Source: Chondrus crispus
Taxonomy: Eukaryota > Rhodophyta > Florideophyceae > Gigartinales > Gigartinaceae
Direction: 5' to 3'
Length of the DNA: 64,000 nt
Assembly (NCBI RefSeq): GCF_000350225.1
Contig: NW_005178634.1
Coordinates: forward strand, 61,185-125,184
In this document: piece after piece, positions 18,776 through 26,540 of the stretch
Numbering within the stretch: the first letter of the stretch is position 1
How the letters are laid out: each line of letters begins with the position of its first letter
Made by a program: the position numbers and the translations under genes
The notes under the pieces: model-generated
Told to the model about the DNA's origin: nothing
Databases searched by the model: none
The model's input: only the letters and a program-made list of their open reading frames with translations

Positions 18776-18808
18776 CCAGTATACTGGCCACAAGGGAAAG
18801 CATTAGGG
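18776..18808. repeat. Right terminal inverted repeat of the piggyBac-like element
   Basis: Ends in AGCATTAGGG next to the atat target copy. The palindrome ccagtatactgg lies at 18776-18787 and a second copy at 18572-18583, giving paired subterminal sites like those at the left end. These are candidate transposase-binding sites. Confidence 0.85.
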
Positions 18809-18812
18809 ATAT

Positions 18813-19046
18813 GAGGTCAAAAGTTATTTTATTTTTCTAGACAACGCAAGGCGCGATTTCACATCTGTTTTCTTAAATCAGAAGGCCATCACTACAGGTA
18901 AAGCATTTGCTTGTCGATTCCAGCGAAAACTGTCGAGAGACCGCAAACGGGGCGATCCCTGGGGGGTTGTTTAGGTGTGAGTTCAGGAATGATAAATAGA
19001 ATTACCTGAGGGAAAGAGAAAGCAGCAGGCCATTGCCATATACAGT
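18813..19046. other. Spacer between the piggyBac-like element and Copia A
   Basis: The first ~60 bases repeat 9181-9240 (right flank of the empty site). The rest has no gene. The last five bases, acagt (19042-19046), are the left target duplication of Copia A. Confidence 0.6.
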
Positions 19047-19492
19047 TGTTGTAATTTGTGATTTCGTTGTGCTAGACGGCCGTTGATGTCTACACAAATG
19101 CGACAGAGATTGTGCTACAGTGAATCGGACTGCTTCCGATCATGTAGCTGCAACCCTGATTAGTGCAATTGAGCCAATGCAACAGAGTCAATGCCACGGC
19201 GAGGAGACAGTAGCAACTCCGAGGCGACCGCAACTCTGATGGCAATGCAACTGCATTAGTAATGCAGACAGCTTAGGATAACAACGCCAAAGGCCGTTAA
19301 CGACCAATATAAGTAGAGCAAGTCCAATGACTGATAGCCGAGAATTGGACAAGCAAAAAAGCGAAAAGAAAAGGATCTACCGGTGGAGGAAAGGCGACTC
19401 TACGAGCCCGTTGTGCTCTCACTTATTGCCTGTAGAATAAGGTACCACCCCTTTATCCCCCTTGACGCCTACAACACATGGGGGAATCCACA
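19047..19492 (+). repeat. 5' LTR of Copia A
   Basis: Starts TGTTGTAATTTG and ends GGAATCCACA. Same length as the 3' copy, with scattered substitutions and balanced small indels. Confidence 0.9.
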
Positions 19493-19493
19493 G

Positions 19494-19505
19494 TTATGGG
19501 CCCAG
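19494..19505 (+). promoter_or_regulatory. Primer-binding site of Copia A (half-tRNA type)
   Basis: TTATGGGCCCAG one base after the LTR, complementary to the anticodon arm of initiator Met-tRNA. Identical to that of Copia F although the two LTR families are unrelated in sequence. Confidence 0.8.
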
Positions 19506-19847
19506 GTGGCCGCTCTATTCCAGAACAACCCACTAGGCTGTGTTGAGCAGAGAACTGTAGATAGACCCTTGAGCACAGTTTGAGAACCGGAGACTTCCTT
19601 TCTTTACAGATGATGTTCTGTCTCTGTCCATCGTAGCCGAGTGGCTACCCATTTTATACCCAAAGTTCCGCTGGCAGATTACCACAGAAGTGTGGGTCCG
19701 CCAAACCAGTAAAATGTGGCCCAGATGAATGGTAAGAGCCTATACTACATTCCAGACACCTTATTTCGGCTTTGAGCTCATATTACGAGAGAAGTAAGGC
19801 AACATGTACAGGTACTTGAACCAGCGTAGAAATCAGTCCTCTCGTAA

Positions 19848-20822
19848 ACCGGCCTTATTCGGGTACTACGAGGGAGAGGACCATTTAGATTCAGCGTAGA
19901 AAAAGAATATCAATTCAATCAGATCTGGAGATATCAAAGCATACAAGAGAATATAAGGAATATCAACAGGCTGGACATCCTGTCTCCACCACCACTGACA
20001 TCAGAAACAGATATGTTGAAGTGGAGAAAGAAAGTCTCTCTCTGGACAACAACAGTCAAGATGTACGCAAAAAGTGGTGACAAACGAGCGAAAAGTATGC
20101 TGAGTGCACTTGGAATCACTCTCTTCAACGCGCTTGGTGATGTCTATTCATCTCAGATTTAACAGGCGATAGCCGCTGGAAGTATCAATTTAGAGGCATC
20201 AGATGAAGATGTCATGAACCCGGTGAACTAGAGCAAGACAGTAGAACAAATCATCGAATTGGTTGCACAAGACTCACCGACAGATGGCATACGTAGACTT
20301 GTCAAGATGCTGTGCGATGTTTTTGCTTGTGTTCGTAACAAGGGAGAAACACCCTCCAATTTGGCCAAGCGCTTCAGATCCGTTGCTTTGGACTACATCA
20401 ACCAGTGTAGCTCCGGCGCATCCCAACAAGACAGCCAGAATTTTGCGATGCTGCTTACCGAAAATTGCAAGTTACCTGCTGATGTTTGCAGCTCCGTGGT
20501 AACGAGACTTGTCGCTTTAGTCACTCAACGTGCAAGCGAGCCAGTGAATCAAATAGACGTCATCAGTAAAGAACGCTTGGAATTCATACGATATGAATGC
20601 GATAAGATAAGGAGTCAACAGACTCCTACTAAATCTGAAGATCATAGTCATGCTGCAGAGGCGATCATTGCTACCGCGGAAAATGCTGTGAAATCCAACC
20701 AAGCGCATGAAAAAAAAAGAAAAGGAATATTTTTAAGGTTCGCTTCGCTGACGCTTTCTTCGTCGTTTCAGACCGTAAAGTTGTTTTCCCGATTGAAGGC
20801 AGTGTGCAGCAGAGCCTTTTAA
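19848..20822 (+). pseudogene. Copia A gag, interrupted by two stops
   Basis: One frame encodes a helical gag-like protein, including LTSETDMLKWRKKVSLWTTT and, after stops TAA 20160-20162 and TAG 20229-20231, the open piece 20259-20822 (KMLCDVFACVRNKGETPSNL ...). The mapping of a Copia capsid rests on position between primer site and protease and on helical composition. An upstream start could not be fixed because further stops occur before 19848. Confidence 0.6.
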
Positions 20823-21127
20823 AGGATGTGAAAAGGTTAGGCTCGATGCTCGGTAAAAGAGGATATCAAGAGAACAATCCCAATACCAATTTGAGAAAGC
20901 ATAAGAGCTCTACGATTCCGTCTGGTCAAGGTCCCAAAGCAATTCAAGATATCGGAACTGTAAGCAACCGAACCATTGGTACAGAGACCCCGAATGCATC
21001 TATAACGTCATCAAAGGACTCATGCAAGGACAGGAAATCGAATCTGATGTCGTACAGGAGCTCTCACCAGAAATACAGAATGTCTTTAGAAACGAGAGTG
21101 GAAACCTTAAGACGAAGGCATTGGTAA
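20804..21127 (+). CDS. Copia A gag C-terminal / spacer fragment
   Basis: A frame-shifted continuation downstream of gag, basic and Ser/Thr-rich, with no complete zinc knuckle. It joins gag to the protease region. Its reality is supported mainly by element order. Confidence 0.4.
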   Translation: MQQSLLKDVKRLGSMLGKRGYQENNPNTNLRKHKSSTIPSGQGPKAIQDIGTVSNRTIGTETPNASITSSKDSCKDRKSNLMSYRSSHQKYRMSLETRVETLRRRHW

Positions 21128-21145
21128 GCGATATAGTAAGAGTGA

Positions 21146-21535
21146 TTGGCGATTCGACCAACAAGGCAGAACAGAATAGAGACAAACGGAAGGATGGGAC
21201 TTCGTATTTTCGATAAAAGGGTTAGATACGCTCCGCTTGATCCCAATCAAATTTTAGACGAAGGAGCCCAGACATCCACCGGTGGCATCGAAAACGCGAT
21301 CACACTTTGTGATATCCTTTCTATTCCTCTTGAGCTAGATCCCCCTCGGGAACATTACATGCACGGATGGGGCGATAAGTGTCTAGGTGCACGCTCGATT
21401 ACGAGTTCATGGACACTGACAATTCAGGACACCCAAGGGAAACCGACATCACTGACCTTCGATCTCGTCACTGGGTCCTCTCCTTTAATTGTTGGAAACG
21501 ATGTGCGCAAGTATTGCAACACCTATAACCTCTAA
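21146..21535 (+). CDS. Copia A protease region
   Basis: 129 codons. LDEGAQTSTGGIENA sits where Copia F has VVDDGAPYSGMGLDE and most Copia elements have a DSGA-type aspartic protease box. A later LVTGSSPLIVGNDV resembles the ILGnd strand that closes retropepsin folds. The piece ends in a stop before the integrase finger. Confidence 0.6.
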   Translation: MAIRPTRQNRIETNGRMGLRIFDKRVRYAPLDPNQILDEGAQTSTGGIENAITLCDILSIPLELDPPREHYMHGWGDKCLGARSITSSWTLTIQDTQGKPTSLTFDLVTGSSPLIVGNDVRKYCNTYNL

Positions 21536-21601
21536 AACCAACCCTATCTTCGTATTCGTCGGCCTACTGATGATTCTGACCGATATCTGTTCACGTACCT
21601 G

Positions 21602-22083
21602 GTGCCAGAAGACAATCGCTCGCGCATCGACATCGCACCACATCCCCTATCTCCCAAGACCACCTTGCTTGGGAACATCCACACCACGTCAGCACGCAAA
21701 CCTTTGGCCTTTTCCAAACGCGTACATCGCTATACGCATGCCCCTGCCGCTGAAATGAAAAGGCTTTGCACCGAGGCAGGCCTGTTCAGCAAGGAACTTG
21801 AGAAAGCCATTGACAAGGTCTGCGCAGCTTGTGAAGTGTGTGCCAAAATGGTCTCCCGGTCCCAACACGGAAAGTATCTCTCACACACGTCAACCAAGCA
21901 TTCAACGTTGAGATACAAATTGACTTTCTTTTCCCAACCGTTCGTGCAAAAAAACGCACCGTGATGAATATCACAGACACAGGCACATCATACACTGTCT
22001 TGTGTCTTACAGAAGAGCGCAATGCTGACACTATAATTAATGCACTAGAAGTGTGCTGGATGTGTGGTCACGGGGTCCGATAG
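21602..22083 (+). CDS. Copia A integrase N-terminal part, cut by Copia B
   Basis: Two overlapping frames (21602-21964 and 21838-22083). The first has the pre-integrase HHCC finger (HRYTHAPAAEMKRL ... VCAACEVCAK). The second has the first half of the core, VEIQIDFLFPTV and NITDTGTSYTVLC, up to ALEVCW. Native sequence stops at 22060, where Copia B begins; the integrase resumes at 38710. A frameshift lies between the finger and the core. Confidence 0.8.
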
Positions 22084-22159
22084 CCCATTCCTTTACTCGT
22101 CGTCGTCTCTAGGTGTGTATACTCCTCTCTAATGACAGCCTGTCCTGTGCTGTCAGGCA
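22061..22159 (-). repeat. 3' LTR of Copia B
   Basis: 99 bp, on the plus strand starting TGTGTGGTCACGG and ending TGTCAGGCA. RNase H coding ends 36 bp upstream. Confidence 0.88.
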
Positions 22160-22195
22160 AGTGCAAAGTGCGTTGGCGAATGTGTGTGTGTGCGG

Positions 22196-23188
22196 TCAGA
22201 CAGTCCCGGGGTTCGCCGATGGGCTTTGTGCTGGTGTGAGTTGGATCATGGTGGTTAGGTGGTTACGTCTTTGCGGTCCGGTTATTTTGGTGAATAGGTC
22301 CGCGATGTTGTCCGTTGTCGGTATGTGGTGCACCGATATATTGCCTTTCCTTATGAGGTCCTGGATATGGTGGTGTTTGATGTCTATGAATTTTCTACGC
22401 GTGGTTGGTGCGACGTTCTTGGCTACGCTGAGCGCCGCTTGGTTATCTATCATTAAGGGTGTTGGTTTGTGTTCCGGTTGCTGGATGTCGGCGAGCATGC
22501 GGCGGATCCGTTGTGTTTGCTGTGCGGCTCGGGACGCCTCGAGGTATTCAGCCTCGCAAGTGGACGTGGCGACGGTTGGTTGCCGTGATGATGTCCAGCT
22601 TATTGGGGCTCCGTACAGTGTGTGTATGATGGCTGTGCGCGATTTTCTGTCCAGGTCGTTGGCATAATCCGAGTCACTGTAGGATCGTAGTGCGATTTGC
22701 GTTTGGCGGTTGACGGTTTTGTATTCAATGCCGTGTGTTCTCGTTCCTTTGAGGTAGCGTAGGAAGGCTTTGAGGTTCTGTTGGTGGGTGATGGTGGGAT
22801 TGTGCATGACTCCGGCCAGTTTGCTAACAGATGTGTGTATGTCTCCTCGTGTGCTGTCTGCAATGTATCGCAGGTCCCCAAGGGTTTGGCAGAATATGCT
22901 GGCGTCGCGTGGGTTCAGTGGCTTGTTCCTCATTTCATCATCGAACGGTCCTTTGTGGGGTAGTGGTGAGTGTCGCGGGTTGCATTTCGTCATTCTTGTC
23001 TTTCTCAGGATGGTGTCGATAGCAGCAGTTTGTGACACGTGTATGCTGTCATTGCTCCTCTTGCCGATTGTCCAGTTTAGGTACTGTTTCGGGAATCCGA
23101 GACGTTTTATGTTGTACTTCTGTTGTAGATTGGTGTACAGTTGGGTGACAAGAGTTGGATGAGTGGCGATGACGAGGAACTCGTCCAT
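22196..23188 (-). CDS. Copia B RT C-terminal part and RNase H
   Basis: 330 codons starting MDEFLVIATHP. This is the RT catalytic box read as VSMDEFLVIA: Tyr is replaced by Ser and the second Asp by Glu. KYNIKRLG, TLGDLRYIADSTRGDI and LKAFLRYLKGT are Copia RT C-terminal blocks. RNase H has SYSDSDYAND, TSTCEAEYLEAS, MIDNQAALSVA, FIDIKHHHIQDL and NIADLFTK. A frameshift at about 23190 separates it from the upstream RT. It ends 36 bp from the LTR. Confidence 0.9.
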   Translation of the reverse strand: MDEFLVIATHPTLVTQLYTNLQQKYNIKRLGFPKQYLNWTIGKRSNDSIHVSQTAAIDTILRKTRMTKCNPRHSPLPHKGPFDDEMRNKPLNPRDASIFCQTLGDLRYIADSTRGDIHTSVSKLAGVMHNPTITHQQNLKAFLRYLKGTRTHGIEYKTVNRQTQIALRSYSDSDYANDLDRKSRTAIIHTLYGAPISWTSSRQPTVATSTCEAEYLEASRAAQQTQRIRRMLADIQQPEHKPTPLMIDNQAALSVAKNVAPTTRRKFIDIKHHHIQDLIRKGNISVHHIPTTDNIADLFTKITGPQRRNHLTTMIQLTPAQSPSANPGTV

Positions 23189-25427
23189 ACTGACGGCTGT
23201 GATTAGTGATTAGTGTGCCTTTTGCATCGTGGCGATAGAAGATGCTCGGGTCGGCATCGTCTTGTTTGTACGCGTGCTTTTTGAGATGTTCCGTGAGGCC
23301 GTCGAAGTATATGCGGGATGCTGGTTGTGTCCCATATATGTTTTTGACAAGTCGGCCTCCCTTGCATGCATGTTTGTAACTGCCGTCAAACTGTGGGTGC
23401 TGCTTGATACAGACTTTGCGTTCTGGGCGATAGTTTTCGTGGAGATATGCTGAAGTTATGTCGAAGTGTTCGACGGGCCATCTTTTGGCTGCAGCTATGG
23501 CCAGCAGTACGCGTATGGATGTTTTTTCTGCCATGTATGTGGTTGTGCTGTCACTTTCATAATGGAGACCGGGCTTCATACGGTCCCCACGTGCTGAGCA
23601 TCTGGATTTACGCTGTGTGACCGTGCCGTAGGGAGCACGTTTGCAGCGATATGTCATTTTAAGTGGTATCAGTTGCTCACGTGGGGGGAGCCTTATGTCT
23701 GGTATCCACAGGATGGTTTGTGATTTGTCGAGCTTGTCGAGTTCCTCATTGTGTGCAGTGGCCCATTGTCCCGAATCGGGGTAGTTTTGGGCTTCTCGCT
23801 GCGTTTTCGGGTCTGGCGTTGTGATCTCTACAGTGGGTGGGCTGCCTTGTGATCGATATGCGCTGAGGGGCCTATAGCATGGGTCGGACGTTCGTCTGTA
23901 CGGTCGGAAGTCAGCCGTGCGTATAGTTCGGTATCGATGTGATTTGAGCTCTTGGACCGTGATGGTTTTGTGATCGTTGCCGTATGCGTATCGCACTGGT
24001 GTTCCTCTGGGGTCCAGCTTTTTCTTTGGTTGTACGAGTGGTATCGTGCCGAGTTGCCCGAATGTCAATAGGCGTTTGGGTCTTCGTGGTTGGTCGTGCC
24101 ACAGATTGGTGGGTGGCTGGCCGATGGCGGAGTGGGGCATGAGATTGTATTTAAAAGCTGCGTCCCTTACTGCATCTTCCCAGTACTGCGGGGGTAGTTT
24201 CGCGTGCTGTAGATTTGCCCTGGCGTCATTCATCAGAGTTGGGTTGATACGCTCTGCCAGCGAGTTCTCTTGCGGTTGGTGTGGCGTGTTCTTTTTGTAC
24301 GTTATGCCGTATGCGGCGTACGTGCGCATGGCCTCCTTGGACTTGAATTCCAGTGCATTGTCGGTGCGGTAGTACTGTGGTGTTCGACCCGCGTTGTACA
24401 GTTGGCGTATGTGTTGTGGCATGATTGCTCCGACTTGTTGTTTGTCTTTTAGGAAGTATAGGATGAGAAACCTTGATCCAGCGTCGATGGACGTAAGGAA
24501 GTGGAAGTTTCCGTGTGTGGATATTGGGAAGATTGGGCCACACGTGTCAGAGCTGAGGTATTGGTCGGGGGCATAGTTGTGTGTGGTTTTTCGGTGTGAT
24601 GCTGGTCTTTGTTTTGCCATTGTACACGCTGAGCAGGTGATGGTGGTCGTTTCGTACGCGAGTGATTTGGCCATTGTTGGTATGTTTCCGTCTTTGGCCA
24701 TTTGTCTGATGTTGCGTGCTGTGGCATGGTTTAGCCTGAGGTGCCATTCGTGTGCGACCTGGTCCTGCGGTGAGGGTTGAGGTTGGTGCTCTGTTACTGG
24801 ATTGTGGGTGTCGGCGATGTGTCGGTTTTGTCGCCTGTGTTCCTGCATTTGTGGTGTGCGTGGACCAATGTGTTGCACCGTCGTCGTTTTCGGCTTGCCT
24901 TTTTGGGATGGTTTTTTGTGCGTTCTGGTGTATGGTTTGGTTCTGACACTGTAAGCGTTGTTCAGGTTTTTATTTGTCCATGCATACGCTTTGTGCTTTG
25001 CATTCCATGGCGCTGTACCGACGATGATGGGTTTGTTCCGTTGAGCTGTGTTTTTGTATACTATTGCCTTGTTTCGTGTGAATAGTACGTTGCCGTGTAG
25101 TCTCGCGAGATCGTGCACGGAGATCGGGTTCGTGTTGATGGCCGGGTTGGCCACGGCTGGGACCTGGAGCCGTATGTTTTTATTCGTGCGGATTGTGGTC
25201 TTACCGTGGTGTGTACATTTGGATCTGGTGTTAGTGGCTGTGGCCGTGTGTATAGCGTGCCGTGTTTTGCGCATGTATGTTGTGGGGCGCGTCAGATGTG
25301 TTGGGTGCGCTCCTGAGTCCAGGATGTACGTACATGGTTCGTCTTCCGTCATGTTGTCGTTCCTTGGGTCGTAGACGTATTGGTCGTCCTGTTCGTCCTC
25401 GTATACGTCTTCGGGGTTGTATGCCAC
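23049..25427 (-). CDS. Copia B protease, integrase and RT N-terminal part
   Basis: 792 codons. CTYILDSGAHPTHL is the aspartic protease box. HLRLNHATARNI ... CSACTMAK is the pre-integrase finger. The integrase core has SSDTCGPIF (D), YYRTDNALEF (D) and NSLAERINPTLM (E), all present. A proline/arginine-rich linker follows. RT blocks are VEHFDITSAYLHENY and KVCIKQHP. The last ~45 residues (after ITNHSRQ) are out-of-frame reading past the frameshift near 23190. The integrase appears undamaged. Confidence 0.9.
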   Translation of the reverse strand: MAYNPEDVYEDEQDDQYVYDPRNDNMTEDEPCTYILDSGAHPTHLTRPTTYMRKTRHAIHTATATNTRSKCTHHGKTTIRTNKNIRLQVPAVANPAINTNPISVHDLARLHGNVLFTRNKAIVYKNTAQRNKPIIVGTAPWNAKHKAYAWTNKNLNNAYSVRTKPYTRTHKKPSQKGKPKTTTVQHIGPRTPQMQEHRRQNRHIADTHNPVTEHQPQPSPQDQVAHEWHLRLNHATARNIRQMAKDGNIPTMAKSLAYETTTITCSACTMAKQRPASHRKTTHNYAPDQYLSSDTCGPIFPISTHGNFHFLTSIDAGSRFLILYFLKDKQQVGAIMPQHIRQLYNAGRTPQYYRTDNALEFKSKEAMRTYAAYGITYKKNTPHQPQENSLAERINPTLMNDARANLQHAKLPPQYWEDAVRDAAFKYNLMPHSAIGQPPTNLWHDQPRRPKRLLTFGQLGTIPLVQPKKKLDPRGTPVRYAYGNDHKTITVQELKSHRYRTIRTADFRPYRRTSDPCYRPLSAYRSQGSPPTVEITTPDPKTQREAQNYPDSGQWATAHNEELDKLDKSQTILWIPDIRLPPREQLIPLKMTYRCKRAPYGTVTQRKSRCSARGDRMKPGLHYESDSTTTYMAEKTSIRVLLAIAAAKRWPVEHFDITSAYLHENYRPERKVCIKQHPQFDGSYKHACKGGRLVKNIYGTQPASRIYFDGLTEHLKKHAYKQDDADPSIFYRHDAKGTLITNHSRQYGRVPRHRHSSNSCHPTVHQSTTEVQHKTSRIPETVPKLDNRQEEQ

Positions 25428-25798
25428 TCGTGCTTTTGGGTGTCCTTGTGCCCTTTTGTTTTTCGGGTGGTTGGAGTTGCAGCATTCTGCATCCGTGTGT
25501 TGCGGTTGAATGATGCCGCGCAGTTGGTGGTATCGACAAGGGTTGTCGATTTGACGTGGCAGGGGTTGCCTGCGGGATTGGCGTGTGGCCCATCTGCGGC
25601 TGATTGGTGCCAGTCTGTTGGGGGTGGTGCCTGGGTTGTCTGAGTAAGGACGTTCTGGTACTGTGCGATTCGGTTGTACCGGTGTGCGAACTCCTTCACT
25701 GTGGCTAGGTTGAGGGCTATGAGTTGCATGCCTATGCGTGCTGTTGTGGGGTTGTATCTCATCCCGTCGATCATGAATGTGACCGTTGTCCTCGTGTC
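25349..25798 (-). CDS. Copia B gag C-terminal part
   Basis: The open frame 25822-25349 has its first 8 codons in the Gypsy C LTR; native gag starts at 25798. It reads TTVTFMIDGMRYNPTTARIG and ends in a basic Thr/Arg-rich tail in which a zinc knuckle is not clearly intact. Its N-terminal half is at 38578-38003. Confidence 0.75.
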   Translation of the reverse strand, partial: DTRTTVTFMIDGMRYNPTTARIGMQLIALNLATVKEFAHRYNRIAQYQNVLTQTTQAPPPTDWHQSAADGPHANPAGNPCHVKSTTLVDTTNCAASFNRNTRMQNAATPTTRKTKGHKDTQKHEWHTTPKTYTRTNRTTNTSTTQGTTT

Positions 25799-26461
25799 TG
25801 TGGCATAACGGCGGTTCGCCATTAGATTTAGATCAGATCAATACGAACCACACATGCCCACACGTGTACCCCCACGTGTACGGAGAACACGCGACCACAC
25901 GCGTCCACGTGTGGGAGGCGCGTACCACCGCGCGCACAGTACGCGTCTCACACGTGTGCTGTCAGCCCCGACGGCTGACAGCATTACAGCGCGGGACGAC
26001 CCGCGCTACAGTAAGTTACTACAGCATACCAGTACTGTAGTATTATGATAGACGCATTGTATACATTAAATACGAGCGCGACCGGCGGCGGCGAAGGGGG
26101 ACAAGCACGGACTTGTCCACGACCTACCGCCTAGGTCCGTCTTCCAGCTTAACTAACGAGCGCGATCCGCCTTCGCGCGCGTTACCCGGGACAAAGCGGG
26201 TAGGGGACAGCCGCGTACGCGAACGAGCCTAGATCCGCCTCCGCCCGTCAGCGCTGGTACGTTACCCAGCGCTGCTCCGGGGCGTCGAGGCGTAGATCAG
26301 CCCGCGCGTACGCTCGTCCCCGACCGTCCCGCTCTAGCACGCTACCAGGGCCCGCTTCCCTGTCCCGTTAGCTGTGTGTTATCTCCGTCTTCTCGCCCCT
26401 CGTACGGGTCTACGTCGAGCTAAGTATACACCCCTCTCCGTTGGGGGGGGGTTATACTACA
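25799..26461 (+). repeat. 5' LTR of Gypsy C
   Basis: Starts TGTGGCATAACGG and ends GTTATACTACA. It has palindromic patches (cacgtgtac... repeats; ctgtcagccccgacggctgacag) and an AT-rich patch (tgtatacattaaatacg, about 26056-26072) that may be the promoter. The rest is GC-rich. Confidence 0.92.
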
Positions 26462-26462
26462 G

Positions 26463-26476
26463 TGGTCTCCCGACCT
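26463..26476 (+). promoter_or_regulatory. Primer-binding site of Gypsy C
   Basis: TGGTCTCCCGACCT starts one base after the LTR. TGG pairs with a tRNA CCA end, so this is a conventional 3'-end primer site, in contrast to the half-tRNA sites of Copia A and F. The tRNA species was not identified. Confidence 0.7.
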
Positions 26477-26540
26477 AGAAGACCCCGGAGTACGTTCTCC
26501 GAGAAGACCTCTTAGGCCCTCCGCGTCCGAACGCGTTGAG

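Larger units (their letters stand above)
9446..18808 (+). mobile_element. piggyBac-like DNA transposon, with a Copia element nested inside
   Basis: Ends are CCCTAATGCT... and ...AGCATTAGGG, flanked by atat at 9442-9445 and 18809-18812; the neighbouring empty site carries atat only once. A CCC terminus and a 4-bp target duplication fit the piggyBac superfamily, although the classical target is TTAA. The span is 9363 bp; without Copia F (9527-14699 plus one target copy) it is about 4.2 kb. It encodes one transposase in two overlapping frames (14731-18211). Each end carries two copies of the palindrome ccagtatactgg. Confidence 0.85.
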
